From positions 744,001-808,000 of the forward strand of contig NZ_CP129613.1 in assembly GCF_030486405.1 (NCBI RefSeq): a stretch of DNA of 64,000 nt. The letters run 5' to 3'. The stretch is from Mycolicibacterium sp. HK-90. Its GTDB lineage: Bacteria > Actinomycetota > Actinomycetes > Mycobacteriales > Mycobacteriaceae. Both the position numbers and the translations under genes were made by a program. Below, piece by piece: positions 8,135 to 17,370 of this stretch. A model generated the notes under the pieces. The model was not told the DNA's origin. It was given only the letters and a program-made list of their open reading frames with translations, and did not search any database. Each line of letters begins with the position of its first letter. Positions within the stretch are counted from its first letter, which is position 1.

Positions 8135-9319
8135 ATGGACGTTGTTATCGGTATTGCCATGACCTCACGCGACGCCCGGCTCCTCCTGGTGGAGGGTGCC
8201 CGAGGGGACGGGGCGGTGATCGACCACGATTCGTTCGACGCCGACACCGGCGTCGGCGTCGAACGGCCCGGCTTCAGCGAGCACGTGGTCAGCGCGGTGC
8301 TCGGCACCTATGCCGCGGCCTCGGCCAACGGGAACACCGTCGCTCGCGTCGCGCTGACCTGGACCGACGCGGTCTCCATCGAGGCCAAGCTGGTGCTCGA
8401 CGCGCTGGAGGAGCTGGCCATCAACAATGTGGCGTTGGTGCCCACCGCCGACGCGCTCGAAGCGGCGGCCGAATACACCGTCCGGATCGCGGAGCGCGAT
8501 TCGATCGCCCTGTGCATCGTGGAACCCGACGTGACCATGCTCGCGCTGATCGGCGCCGAGCGCGAGGACGGCACGCGCCGGTTGCGTAGCCGGGAGTTGC
8601 ATGGCCCCGACGAGGCCACCACGGTGCTCGCCCTGCGCGGCGCCTGCGACAGCTTCCCCGAACCGATCGGCGCCGTCGCCATCGCCGGATCGGCTCCTGG
8701 TGTGGAAAGCCTTGTCGAGGAAGTGAATTCGGTGATGTCGCGGCCCGTCGTACGCGGCGACGACGCGGCACTGCTGCTGGGGCGAGGGGCGCTGATCGCC
8801 AGCGTCGACATCGTGCCACCCGAACGCGACGCAGACACCACAACCGGGTCGATCTTCGTCCCGCGCGCCGCGCGGTTGGCGTCCGCCCCTGAACTCGACG
8901 AAGCCGACGCCGACGCCGTGCCCAAACGTGATCCGTTGGTGCGGACCTTGACGATGATCGTGGCCACCGCAGTGCTCGTCCTCGCGGGCTCGGTGTTTCT
9001 GGCGGTCACCGTGCGCGGGGACGACGGCGGCTCCCCGTCGCAGGCGTCGACCCCGGCGCAGCACGCCGCGCCACTCCCGCCGGCGCCGCCACCACCTGCG
9101 CTGATACTGCCGCCCAACGCGAACCCGGCCGCCTTGCCGGCACCGGTGGCCCAGCCGCAGCCGCCGAACCCACTGCTCGTGGCCGCCCTGAGCAACCCGC
9201 AGATCAACGCCGTCGCCAAGAGGGTGTTGCCGCCGGCGGTCCAAGCGGCGCAGACACCCATCACGGTGCCGCACACCGACATCACCTTGCCGCCGCTGAC
9301 GGAGGTGATCCGTCGCTAA
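8135..9319 (+). CDS. DUF7159-type actin-like membrane protein with Pro-rich tail
   Basis: 394 residues. The N-terminal part begins [20 protein letters not shown], like the first phosphate loop of the actin/Hsp70 fold, and continues as an alpha/beta domain to about residue 240. One membrane helix lies at about 271-293 ([20 protein letters not shown]), followed by a Pro/Ala-rich tail of about 100 residues predicted outside the membrane. I start at ATG 8135, with GAGGG about 10 nt upstream, rather than at earlier in-frame starts. A paralogue lies at 11758-13380 with the same layout. Catalytic activity is not demonstrated by sequence. It is separated from dcd by 16 bp. Confidence 0.82.
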   Translation: MDVVIGIAMTSRDARLLLVEGARGDGAVIDHDSFDADTGVGVERPGFSEHVVSAVLGTYAAASANGNTVARVALTWTDAVSIEAKLVLDALEELAINNVALVPTADALEAAAEYTVRIAERDSIALCIVEPDVTMLALIGAEREDGTRRLRSRELHGPDEATTVLALRGACDSFPEPIGAVAIAGSAPGVESLVEEVNSVMSRPVVRGDDAALLLGRGALIASVDIVPPERDADTTTGSIFVPRAARLASAPELDEADADAVPKRDPLVRTLTMIVATAVLVLAGSVFLAVTVRGDDGGSPSQASTPAQHAAPLPPAPPPPALILPPNANPAALPAPVAQPQPPNPLLVAALSNPQINAVAKRVLPPAVQAAQTPITVPHTDITLPPLTEVIRR

Positions 9320-9335
9320 CCGATACGCTCGTCGG

Positions 9336-9905
9336 GTGCTGCTCTCCGATCGAGACATCCGGGCCGAGATCGCCGCGAATCGCCTGGCCATCGAGCCGTT
9401 CGACGATGCCCTGGTGCAGCCGTCGAGCGTCGATGTCCGCCTGGACACCCTGTTCCGGGTGTTCAACAACACCCGCTACACCCACATCGACCCGGCCAAA
9501 CAGCAGGATGAGCTGACCTCGCTGGTCGAGCCCGCGGAGGGTGAGCCGTTCGTGTTGCACCCCGGTGAGTTCGTGCTGGGCTCCACGCTGGAGGTGTGCA
9601 CGCTGCCCGACGATCTGGCCGGGCGGCTGGAAGGCAAGTCGTCGCTGGGCCGGCTCGGCTTGTTGACGCACTCGACGGCCGGGTTCATCGACCCGGGCTT
9701 CTCCGGGCACATCACGCTTGAGCTCTCCAACGTGGCCAATCTGCCGATCACGTTGTGGCCGGGCATGAAGATCGGCCAGCTCTGCCTGCTGCGGCTGACC
9801 AGCCCGGCCGAGCATCCGTACGGCAGCGACAAGGTCGGCTCGAAATACCAGGGTCAGCGGGGTCCGACGCCGTCGCGCTCGCATTTGAACTTCATCAAGT
9901 CCTAG
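9336..9905 (+). CDS. dcd: dCTP deaminase
   Basis: 189 residues, matching mycobacterial Dcd. Converts dCTP to dUTP, and the M. tuberculosis enzyme also hydrolyses dUTP to dUMP, feeding thymidylate synthesis. Visible family motifs: [30 protein letters not shown] (nucleotide-binding loop) and [12 protein letters not shown], whose Glu is the catalytic residue. The GTG start at 9336 gives the expected N-terminus [11 protein letters not shown]. Followed by two inverted repeats. Confidence 0.97.
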   Translation: MLLSDRDIRAEIAANRLAIEPFDDALVQPSSVDVRLDTLFRVFNNTRYTHIDPAKQQDELTSLVEPAEGEPFVLHPGEFVLGSTLEVCTLPDDLAGRLEGKSSLGRLGLLTHSTAGFIDPGFSGHITLELSNVANLPITLWPGMKIGQLCLLRLTSPAEHPYGSDKVGSKYQGQRGPTPSRSHLNFIKS

Positions 9906-9917
9906 GACATCGGGCCG

Positions 9918-9970
9918 AGTGGCCACTTATCGCACGCATTTCAATGATTCGCGTGCGATAGGTGGCCACT
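9918..9970. repeat. Large inverted repeat downstream of dcd
   Basis: Arms of 20 bp (9918-9937 and 9951-9970), with left arm AGTGGCCACTTATCGCACGC, pair at 19 of 20 positions around a 13-nt AT-rich loop. It starts 13 bp after the dcd stop. It could end dcd transcription, but the length and the GTGGCCAC tips are more like a small mobile palindromic element than a simple terminator. Confidence 0.75.
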
Positions 9971-10012
9971 GGGCGCCGCAAACCGGGGCGGGCCCGCGAC
10001 GGCCCGCGCCGT

Positions 10013-10063
10013 TTTCTACCTGTGGGCTGTGGAAATCGTCGAGTAACAGCCCAGGTGTAGAAA
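10013..10063. repeat. Second imperfect inverted repeat between dcd and amt
   Basis: Arms 10013-10030 and 10046-10063 pair at both ends (TTTCTAC / GTAGAAA and GGGCTGT / ACAGCCC) with a mismatched centre and a 15-nt loop. Directly follows the larger palindrome. Function unknown; may help insulate amt from dcd. Confidence 0.55.
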
Positions 10064-10106
10064 CCGGTGGCGAAAGCGAGCCAAGCGGGCCCTCGGTGAA
10101 CTTCCA

Positions 10107-10140
10107 GTAACCACACCGCAACACGAAACACGCCGGAAAC
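10107..10140 (+). promoter_or_regulatory. Putative GlnR binding boxes upstream of amt
   Basis: Two sites of the type GTnAC-n6-GnAAC stand in a row: GTAAC-n6-GCAAC (10107-10122) and GAAAC-n6-GAAAC (10125-10140). This resembles the actinobacterial GlnR nitrogen-response box, and the gene downstream encodes an ammonium transporter, a classic GlnR target. The two sites are 2 bp apart rather than 6, so the arrangement is not canonical. The amt start is 62 bp downstream. Confidence 0.6.
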
Positions 10141-10201
10141 ACGCTCGCCGCGCGGGCGAAACGCGGGCCGGAGATTCTCGTCGGGACCGAAGGAGCCCGA
10201 C

Positions 10202-11536
10202 GTGCAAGAGATCGATCCGGCCGCCACCGCGTGGCTGCTCGCCAGCACCGCGCTGGTCCTGTTGATGACCCCTGGCCTCGCCATCTTCTACGGCGGCATG
10301 GTCCGCACCAGTGGCGTGCTCAACATGATCATGATGAGCTTCATCTCGATCCCACTGGTCACCGTGGCCTGGCTGCTGGTCGGCTACACCCTGGCCTTCT
10401 CCGATGACGCCGGGGGCGGTCTGATCGGCGGCCTGCAGCACTTCGGCATGCTCGGCATCACCCCGAGCACCGCTCACGGCTCGGTACCCGAGTTGCTGTT
10501 CGCCACGTTCCAACTGACCTTCGCGATCATCACTGCCGCCCTGGTCAGCGGGGCCATCGCGGACCGGGCCAAGTTCGCCGCCTGGATGCTGTTCGTCCCG
10601 CTCTGGGCGGTCGCGGTCTACGCCGTCGTCGCGCACTGGGTCTGGGGTCCGGGCGGCTGGCTGGCGGGCCTCGGCGTCCTCGATTACGCAGGCGGCCTCG
10701 TCGTCGAGATCGTCTCCGGCTCCTCCGCGCTGGCGCTGGCCCTGGTACTCGGCCCTCGCATCGGCTTCAAACAGGACGCCATGCGCCCGCACAACCTGCC
10801 CTTCGTGCTGCTCGGCGTCGGCCTGCTGTGGTTCGGCTGGTTCGGCTTCAACGCGGGCTCGGCGCTGGCCGCCAACGGCACCGCCGCCGCGATCTTCCTC
10901 AACACCCTGGTCGCCGGCTGCCTCGGCATGCTCGGCTGGCTCACCGTCGAGCAGGTCCGCGACGGCAAGCCCACCACGTTCGGCGCGGCCTCCGGCGTGG
11001 TGGCCGGCCTGGTGGCGATCACCCCGTCGTGCGGCACGGTCAACACCCTCGGCGCGGTGGTGGTGGGTTTGGCCGCCGGTGTGGTGTGCTCCTTTGCAAT
11101 CGGCCTGAAGTTCCGGTTCGGATATGACGACTCGCTGGACGTGGTCGGCGTGCACTTCGTCGGCGGCGTGGTCGGCGTGCTGCTGATCGGATTCCTGGCC
11201 ACCGAGGTGATGACCGCGGGTCCGCAGGGCCTCTTCTACGGCGGCGGGCTCACCCAGCTGGGCAAGCAGCTGCTGGGCGCGGTCGTGGTGGCCGCCTACG
11301 CGTTCACGATGTCTTACGTCATCGCCAAGGCGATCGACCGCTTCATGGGATTCCGGGTCAGCGCCGAGGACGAGACCACCGGCGTCGACTTCACCCAGCA
11401 CGCCGAATCCGCCTACGCCGAAGGTGTGCACGGGCATCTGCCGCAGCGCCGGCCCGGCCTGTTCGGCGGCACGCTGGGGCAGTTGGGCACCCTGGATCAG
11501 CGCCCCGATCCGGCCGAGGAGGACTCCGCGGGATGA
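10202..11536 (+). CDS. amt: Ammonium transporter (Amt/MEP/Rh family)
   Basis: 444 residues with about 11 membrane helices. The N-terminal TAWLLASTALVLLMTPGLA and YGGMVR are family hallmarks; AHWVWGPGGWL carries the first pore histidine and DVVGVHFVGG the second. Conducts ammonia/ammonium across the inner membrane under nitrogen limitation and normally binds a PII protein at its cytoplasmic face. The C-terminal tail after FMGFRVSAEDETTGVDFTQH is polar and somewhat longer than in minimal Amts. GTG start with GAAGGAG about 8 nt upstream. Putative GlnR boxes lie upstream. Confidence 0.96.
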   Translation: MQEIDPAATAWLLASTALVLLMTPGLAIFYGGMVRTSGVLNMIMMSFISIPLVTVAWLLVGYTLAFSDDAGGGLIGGLQHFGMLGITPSTAHGSVPELLFATFQLTFAIITAALVSGAIADRAKFAAWMLFVPLWAVAVYAVVAHWVWGPGGWLAGLGVLDYAGGLVVEIVSGSSALALALVLGPRIGFKQDAMRPHNLPFVLLGVGLLWFGWFGFNAGSALAANGTAAAIFLNTLVAGCLGMLGWLTVEQVRDGKPTTFGAASGVVAGLVAITPSCGTVNTLGAVVVGLAAGVVCSFAIGLKFRFGYDDSLDVVGVHFVGGVVGVLLIGFLATEVMTAGPQGLFYGGGLTQLGKQLLGAVVVAAYAFTMSYVIAKAIDRFMGFRVSAEDETTGVDFTQHAESAYAEGVHGHLPQRRPGLFGGTLGQLGTLDQRPDPAEEDSAG

Positions 11537-11757
11537 ACCGGCCGGCGCCGTTTGTCGTAATGCCGAGTAGGGTCTAACTAACCGTCGCCGGCGTGCACCA
11601 GGCCGTCGCGGTCCGACCGGAATCTCAGCGCTGTAGCTAATCGGCGCGGGTGTAACGATCGAGCACGTTGCACCGATGAAGGTTCTAGTTGTCGGCTCGT
11701 GCGGAATGTGTGCGCAATGACGACAACGGCAGTGCAGCAAACACATTGGAGGGCTTG

Positions 11758-13380
11758 GTGGACATCGTACTGGGTGTGGCGATGGCACCTACGACGGTCC
11801 GCATGGTGCTGGTCGAGGGCGAGAAAGCCGACGGAGTCACGGTCGATCACGACGTCTTCGACGTCACCGCCGGTGCGGATTCGGCAACCACCAGTGCGGC
11901 CGATCAGGTGGTTGCCGCGATCCTCGGAACGCAAGAGAGCGCCAGTTCGGGCGGGCACCATCTGAAGTCGATCGGTGTCACCTGGACGGACCATTCGGAC
12001 GCGGCCGCGCTGCGCGACAAACTGACCGCGCACGGCATCGACGAGGTCATGCTGGTGTCCGAGGGCCATGCCGCCGCGGCGCTGGCCCAGGCGGTCGGCC
12101 GCGCGGTCGGTTACGACACGACGGCGCTGCTGTTCATCGACCGCGACACCGCGACGCTGTCGGTGGTGCAGACCGAAGACGGCTCGGTGGTCAAGGTGCT
12201 GGGCCGTTCCCTGCACAGTGCCGACGCCATGGCCGTGCTCACCGAGATGGCCGCCGCGGTCGATGCCGCCGATTCGGCACCGCAGGGGATGTTCGTCCTG
12301 GGTTCGGGCGTGGACGTCGCCTCGGTCAAGGCGCACCTGGAGAACCTGGTGTCCCTGCCGGTCAGCGCACCCGACGAGCCCGAGATGGCGCTGGCCCGCG
12401 GCGCGGCACTGGCCTCGGCCAACGCCCCGGCGTTCGAGGCCACCACGGTCGGATTGGCCTACTCCCAGGATCCCGACGGCACCACCGCCGGCAGTGCCTA
12501 CGCGCTGGCCGGTCTGGCCACCCAGATGGCCCCGGTCGGTGACGCCCAGGTCGACGAGGTGGACCTCGCCGCCGACGAGATGCCACTGGAGGAGGAACGC
12601 AAACCATTCCTCTTGGTCGGCAGTGCGTTGACGTCGGTGTTCGTGGTAGGCGTTGTGGCCCTGGTTATTTCGCTTGCGGTGAGCATCCGGCCGACGGTCG
12701 ATCAGCGCCCGGCCCCGGCGCAGGGTGCCGTGGTGCCCAGTGCTCCGGCCAAGCTCCCGGCGCCCGCACCGGAAGCCCAGCCCGCACAGCCGGCGGCCCC
12801 GCCACCGGCTCCGCCGCCAGAGACCATCAAGGCTCCGGTGCCGGTGGTGCAGGAGGCTCCGGCCCCCGCGCCGCAGGCGCCGCCGCGCACGGTCTACGTC
12901 GAGCAGCCCGCCGCGGTCCCCGCACCTCCGCCGCAGGCTCCGGCTCCGGCCCCCGAGGCTCCTCCGCCGGCCCCGGTCGCGCCGCCGCCGGTGCTGCCCG
13001 CCCCGGCGCCGGTCTACCACCCGCCGTACGTGCCGCCGTTGGTTGTGCTGCCGCCTGCGCCGCGGCTGCCGAACATCTTCCGTCCGCCGTGGGAGCCCCC
13101 GCAGCGGCAGGAACCGCAGCGCCCGCCGTGGCAGCCGCCGCGGTATGAGCCGGAAACCCCGCGCTGGCCGGGCTCCGGTTCCGATGACTGGGAGCCGTCC
13201 GGTCCGAGTTCCGGCTGGAATCCCGGTGGTTCGGGTGATTGGAATCCCGGCCGCTCCGGTGGCTCCGACGACTGGAACCCGGGCCGTGGTTCCGGTGACT
13301 GGAACCCCGGTGGTTCCCGTGGAGGCTCCGACGGAGACGGTGGTTCCCTGTGGCCGTTCCCGTTCGGCGGCAATCACTGA
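11758..13380 (+). CDS. DUF7159-type actin-like membrane protein with Pro/Gly-rich tail
   Basis: 540 residues; paralogue of the protein at 8135-9319. N-terminal actin-like domain (MDIVLGVAMAPTTVRMVLVE) to about residue 250, a membrane helix at about 284-310 (VFVVGVVALVISLAV), then a long Pro/Ala segment and a C-terminal block of DWNPG repeats (about residues 475-525) ending in a Gly/Ser-rich stretch. Start: GTG 11758 just after GGAGGG; TTG 11755 is possible but too close to that ribosome binding site. The tail is predicted extracytoplasmic. Followed by a strong terminator. Function unknown. Confidence 0.82.
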   Translation: MDIVLGVAMAPTTVRMVLVEGEKADGVTVDHDVFDVTAGADSATTSAADQVVAAILGTQESASSGGHHLKSIGVTWTDHSDAAALRDKLTAHGIDEVMLVSEGHAAAALAQAVGRAVGYDTTALLFIDRDTATLSVVQTEDGSVVKVLGRSLHSADAMAVLTEMAAAVDAADSAPQGMFVLGSGVDVASVKAHLENLVSLPVSAPDEPEMALARGAALASANAPAFEATTVGLAYSQDPDGTTAGSAYALAGLATQMAPVGDAQVDEVDLAADEMPLEEERKPFLLVGSALTSVFVVGVVALVISLAVSIRPTVDQRPAPAQGAVVPSAPAKLPAPAPEAQPAQPAAPPPAPPPETIKAPVPVVQEAPAPAPQAPPRTVYVEQPAAVPAPPPQAPAPAPEAPPPAPVAPPPVLPAPAPVYHPPYVPPLVVLPPAPRLPNIFRPPWEPPQRQEPQRPPWQPPRYEPETPRWPGSGSDDWEPSGPSSGWNPGGSGDWNPGRSGGSDDWNPGRGSGDWNPGGSRGGSDGDGGSLWPFPFGGNH

Positions 13381-13392
13381 CAGCCGAGTGTG

Positions 13393-13433
13393 ACGCCATG
13401 GTTGTGGTCAGCGCCTGACCGCGACCATGGCGT
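13393..13433 (+). terminator. Intrinsic terminator after the DUF7159 gene
   Basis: 17-bp arms (13393-13409 and 13417-13433) pair fully if two G-U pairs are allowed, around a 7-nt loop, followed by TGTTTTC. Lies 13 bp after the stop codon at 13380. Confidence 0.85.
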
Positions 13434-13541
13434 TGTTTTCGTGGACACAGAACCCGCCCCGCCACCAAGCGTTACCTGACGTTGGCCTGCCGCTCAGTGT
13501 CGCGTAGCGGCTAGCTCATTCTGGGCGCCTATCCAGGCAGT

Positions 13542-14873
13542 ATGCGATGCACCGTTTTCGGCACCGGCTATCTGGGCGCGACACATGCCGCGGGGATGGC
13601 CGACCTCGGCCACGAGGTGATCGGGGTCGACATCGACCCGGGCAAGGTGGCCAAACTCGCCGCGGGTGACATCCCGTTTTACGAACCCGGCCTGCGCAAG
13701 GTGTTGAACGACAACCTGTCTGCGGGACGACTGCGGTTCACCACGGACTATGACGAGGCCGCCGACTTCGCCGATGTGCACTTCCTCGGGGTGGGCACCC
13801 CGCAGAAGAAGGGCGACTACGGCGCCGATCTGCGCCACGTGCACGCTGTCATCGACACCCTGGTGCCGCGGCTGCGCCGGTCCGCGGTGATCGTCGGCAA
13901 GTCGACGGTGCCGGTCGGGACCGCCGCCGACCTGGCGGAGCGGGCCCGGGGCCTGGCGCCGGCCGGCGTCGATGTCGAGGTGGCGTGGAATCCGGAGTTC
14001 CTCCGCGAGGGCTACGCCGTGCACGACACCCTGCACCCGGATCGGATCGTCGTTGGGGTGCAGCGCGATTCACAGCGCGGCGAGTCCGCGGTGCGCGAGC
14101 TGTACGCGCCACTGATCGAGGAGGGCGTGCCGTTCCTGGTCACCGATCTGGAGACCGCGGAGCTGGTGAAGGTCTCGGCCAACGCGTTCCTGGCCACCAA
14201 GATCTCCTTCATCAACGCGATCTCCGAGGTGTGCGAAGCCGTCGGCGCCGACGTCACCCTGCTGGCCGACGCGCTGGGCTATGACCCCCGGATCGGACGA
14301 CGATTCCTCAACGCCGGCTTGGGCTTTGGCGGTGGCTGCCTGCCCAAGGACATCCGGGCGTTCATGGCGCGCGCGGGTGAACTGGGTGCCAACCATGCGC
14401 TGACCTTCCTGCGCGAGGTCGACAGCATCAACATGCGCCGCCGCACCGCGATGGTGGAACTGACCACCCGGGCCTGCGGCGGATCGCTGTTGGGTGCGAA
14501 CATCGCCGTCCTCGGGGCGGCGTTCAAACCCGAATCCGACGATGTGCGGGATTCGCCCGCGCTCAATGTGGCCGGCATGCTGCAGCTGAACGGTGCCGCG
14601 GTCAATGTCTATGACCCCAAGGCGATGGACAACTCGCAGCGGGTTTTCCCCACGCTGAACTACTCCACCTCGGTCATCGAAGCGTGCGACCGGGCCGACG
14701 CGGTGCTGGTGCTCACCGAGTGGGCCGAGTTCGTCGACCTGGACCCCGCCGAGCTGGCCGACACGGTGCGCGTCAAAGTCGTTGTGGACGGGCGCAATTG
14801 CCTGGACGCGCAGCGGTGGCGGGACGCCGGCTGGCGGGTCTACGCCCTGGGCCGACCCGTCGCCACTGTTTGA
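13542..14873 (+). CDS. udgA: UDP-glucose 6-dehydrogenase
   Basis: 443 residues. Oxidises UDP-glucose twice with NAD to give UDP-glucuronate. Seen: N-terminal Rossmann motif GTGYLGATHAAGMADLGHEV, then GVGTPQKKG and KSTVPVGTA, the E(F)LREG segment in the middle, and the active-site cysteine in GFGGGCLPKD (about residue 265). The C-terminal domain has LGAAFKPESDDVRDSPA. Length fits the family and corresponds to Rv0322. Its own promoter lies after the terminator at 13433. Confidence 0.96.
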   Translation: MRCTVFGTGYLGATHAAGMADLGHEVIGVDIDPGKVAKLAAGDIPFYEPGLRKVLNDNLSAGRLRFTTDYDEAADFADVHFLGVGTPQKKGDYGADLRHVHAVIDTLVPRLRRSAVIVGKSTVPVGTAADLAERARGLAPAGVDVEVAWNPEFLREGYAVHDTLHPDRIVVGVQRDSQRGESAVRELYAPLIEEGVPFLVTDLETAELVKVSANAFLATKISFINAISEVCEAVGADVTLLADALGYDPRIGRRFLNAGLGFGGGCLPKDIRAFMARAGELGANHALTFLREVDSINMRRRTAMVELTTRACGGSLLGANIAVLGAAFKPESDDVRDSPALNVAGMLQLNGAAVNVYDPKAMDNSQRVFPTLNYSTSVIEACDRADAVLVLTEWAEFVDLDPAELADTVRVKVVVDGRNCLDAQRWRDAGWRVYALGRPVATV

Positions 14874-14911
14874 CGCTTGTAGAACAAATTCCGCGGTCGT
14901 AGGCTCGGGCC

Positions 14912-16228
14912 ATGCGGGAACGAATCCGGTGGATGGCCCTGCACGGGGTGGTTCGAGGTATATCTGCGTACGGCATGCGTCACGGCGATCCGCAGGCCCG
15001 ACTGATCGCCGACCCGCTCGTGCGGGCCGATCCGGCACCGTTTGCCGACGAAATGCGCCTTCGCGGACCGATTGTGCGCGGCCGGGCGATCCTGATGACC
15101 TTCGACCACGACGTGGCCACCGCATTGCTGCGCTCCGACGACTTCCGGGTGTCGCGGCTCGGCGGCAACCTGCCGCGCCCACTGCGCTGGATCGCTGACA
15201 AGACCGACACCGGCGGGCTGCACCCACTGCTACCGCCGTCACTGCTCGCCGTGGAACCGCCCGATCACACCCGCTACCGCAAGCTGGTCTCCTCGGTGTT
15301 CACCACCCGGGCCGTGGCCCGGCTGCGCGAACGGGTGCAGGAAACCGCCGACGAACTGCTGGACTCGATGGACGGCGACGGCGGCGTGGTCAACATCGTC
15401 GACCGCTACTGCGCCCAGCTGCCGGTCGCGGTGATCAGCGACATCCTGGGTGTGCCCGACGCCGACCGATCCCAGATCCTGCGCTTCGGCGAGCTCGGCG
15501 CACCCAGCCTGGACATCGGCCTGACCTGGCAGCAGTACCGAGAGGTCAACTCCGGCATCCACGGATTCGAGACCTGGTTGACCGATCACCTCCGTCATCT
15601 GCGCCGCAACCCGGGCGAGGATCTGCTCAGCCAGATCATCCAGGCTTCCGAGGCGGGCGCGGCCGGGGAGCCACTCAACGAATCCGAACTGCGGGCGCTG
15701 GCCGGGCTGGTGCTCGCGGCGGGGTTCGAGACCACGGTCAACCTGCTGGGCAACGGCATCCGGATGCTGCTCGACCATCCCGAACACCTCGCCACCCTGA
15801 CCGCCCGGCCCGAGCTCTGGCCGAACACCGTGGAGGAGATCCTGCGCCTGGACTCGCCGGTGCTGATGAGCGCCCGGGTGGCACTCGTCGACACCGAGGT
15901 GGCCGGGACCCCGGTGCAGGCCGGCGAACTCGTCATCATCCACCTCGCCGGCGCCAATCGCGATCCCGCGGTGTTCACCGATCCGCACCGCTTCGACATC
16001 GAACGGGACAACGCCGGGCGGCACCTCTCGTTCTCCGGAGGCCGGCACTTCTGCCTCGGTGCCGCCCTGGCCCGAGCCGAAGGCCAGGTGGGTCTGCAGA
16101 CCTTCTTCGACCGGTTCCCCGACGCCCGCGCGGCCGGAGCCGGCAGCCGCCGGGAGACCCGCATCCTGCGCGGTTGGTCGACTCTGCCGATCACGCTCGG
16201 GAAGGCACGCACAGCGGTAAGTTCGTGA
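14912..16228 (+). CDS. Cytochrome P450, CYP140 type
   Basis: 438 residues. The I-helix motif AAGFETT (about 269), the ExxR motif EEILRL and the haem ligand motif FSGGRHFCLG (Cys about 380) are intact. The N-terminus (WMALHGVVRGISAYG, GDPQARLIADP) and the C-terminus (AGAGSRRETRILRGWSTLPITLG) closely match what I remember of M. tuberculosis Rv1880c (cyp140A1), also 438 residues. The physiological substrate of CYP140 is not established. Ends 1 bp before the next start, so it is probably the first gene of a three-gene operon. Confidence 0.92.
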   Translation: MRERIRWMALHGVVRGISAYGMRHGDPQARLIADPLVRADPAPFADEMRLRGPIVRGRAILMTFDHDVATALLRSDDFRVSRLGGNLPRPLRWIADKTDTGGLHPLLPPSLLAVEPPDHTRYRKLVSSVFTTRAVARLRERVQETADELLDSMDGDGGVVNIVDRYCAQLPVAVISDILGVPDADRSQILRFGELGAPSLDIGLTWQQYREVNSGIHGFETWLTDHLRHLRRNPGEDLLSQIIQASEAGAAGEPLNESELRALAGLVLAAGFETTVNLLGNGIRMLLDHPEHLATLTARPELWPNTVEEILRLDSPVLMSARVALVDTEVAGTPVQAGELVIIHLAGANRDPAVFTDPHRFDIERDNAGRHLSFSGGRHFCLGAALARAEGQVGLQTFFDRFPDARAAGAGSRRETRILRGWSTLPITLGKARTAVSS

Positions 16229-16229
16229 C

Positions 16230-16982
16230 GTGGACTTCCGGGCTGCACTGCTCGACCAGACCCGAATCTTCGGGGAGCTGATCGCCTCCAACGATCCCGA
16301 GACGCCGGTGCCGACGTGCCCGGACTGGACGCTCAAGCAGCTGTTCCGTCATGTCGGGCGCGGAAACCGTTGGGCGGCACAGATTATCTCCGAGCGGCGG
16401 GTGTCACCGCTCGACCCGCGGGACGTGCACGAGGGCAAGCCCCCCGACGATCTCGACGGCGCGATCGCCTGGCTCGATGCCGGCGCGGCCCTGGTCCTCA
16501 AGGCGGTCGACCAGGTCGGTACCGACACCAGGGTCTGGACGTTCCTGGGTCCCAAACCCGGGGGCTGGTGGATCCGGCGGCGGCTGCACGAGGCGACGGT
16601 GCACCGTGCCGACGCGGCGCTGGCCGTGGGAGCGGACTTCGATCTACCTGCCGAGCTGGCCGCCGACGCCGTCAGCGAGTGGCTTGAGATCGCCACCGGC
16701 ATGGCCAACAAACATCACGCCGAACCGCTCGCCTCGGGCGCCAGTCTGCACCTGCACGCCACCGACGACGGCTTGGGACCCACGGGGGAGTGGACCATCG
16801 CCCATGACGAGGACGGGCTCGACTGGTCCCACAGTCACGGCAAGGGCAGCGTCGCGCTGCGCGGTCCGGCCAAGGACCTGTTGTTGGCGGCCACCCGGCG
16901 GGGTACGGCAGCCGACCTCGGACTGGAAGTATTCGGCGACACCGCGGTCTGGGACGGCTGGCTCGACCGCACACCGTTCTGA
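16230..16982 (+). CDS. Maleylpyruvate isomerase family mycothiol-dependent protein (TIGR03083-like)
   Basis: 250 residues, DinB-like helical bundle with a C-terminal SCP2-like part. The N-terminal signature PTCPDWTLKQLFRHVGRGNRW provides one metal-ligand histidine, and RRRLHEATVHRADAALA provides the Glu and second His typical of this fold. Members use a metal and mycothiol for isomerase or transferase reactions; the substrate here is unknown. GTG start follows the P450 stop by 1 bp. Confidence 0.88.
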   Translation: MDFRAALLDQTRIFGELIASNDPETPVPTCPDWTLKQLFRHVGRGNRWAAQIISERRVSPLDPRDVHEGKPPDDLDGAIAWLDAGAALVLKAVDQVGTDTRVWTFLGPKPGGWWIRRRLHEATVHRADAALAVGADFDLPAELAADAVSEWLEIATGMANKHHAEPLASGASLHLHATDDGLGPTGEWTIAHDEDGLDWSHSHGKGSVALRGPAKDLLLAATRRGTAADLGLEVFGDTAVWDGWLDRTPF

Positions 16983-17000
16983 GTGGCGTACGTTGCGTTC

Positions 17001-17369
17001 ATGACCACATCGGAGATCGCCACGGTTCTGGCCTGGCACGATGCGCTGAACGAAAAGGACTTTGACACCCTGGTCGCGCTGTCCAGCGAAGACATCGAGG
17101 TGGGCGATGCCGGCGGAGCCGCCCAGGGCCACACCGCCCTGCGGGAGTGGGCCGAATCGGCCGGGGACACCGTGACGCCGGGACGCATGTTCGTGCACGA
17201 CGGCGTAGTCGTCGTCGAACAGACCATCACCGCCGCGGACGGGACAGCCCGCACCGGAGCCGCCGCCTTCCGCGTGGTGCGCGACCATGTCACCTCGGCG
17301 TTCCGCCATGACACCTTGGCAGCGGCGCTGGCCGCCACCGAACTCACCGAGCGGGATCTCGTCGGCTGA
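17001..17369 (+). CDS. SnoaL-like / NTF2 family small protein
   Basis: 122 residues. A short cone-shaped alpha+beta fold is suggested by VLAWHDALNEKDFDTLVALSSEDIEVGD at the N-terminus, then the AQGHTALREWAES segment. Start ATG 17001; an in-frame GTG at 16983 directly after the preceding stop would add six residues. Last gene of the CYP140 operon, convergent with the Mo-hydroxylase subunit, whose stop lies 1 bp away. Members are isomerases, hydrolases or binding proteins; function not assignable. Confidence 0.82.
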   Translation: MTTSEIATVLAWHDALNEKDFDTLVALSSEDIEVGDAGGAAQGHTALREWAESAGDTVTPGRMFVHDGVVVVEQTITAADGTARTGAAAFRVVRDHVTSAFRHDTLAAALAATELTERDLVG

Positions 17370-17370
17370 C

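Noticed and set aside
10016..13377. Long open frames on the minus strand opposite amt, the DUF7159 gene and beyond
   Set aside because: Low-complexity His/Arg/Gln-rich translations of the reverse complement of real genes; no start signals or family motifs.
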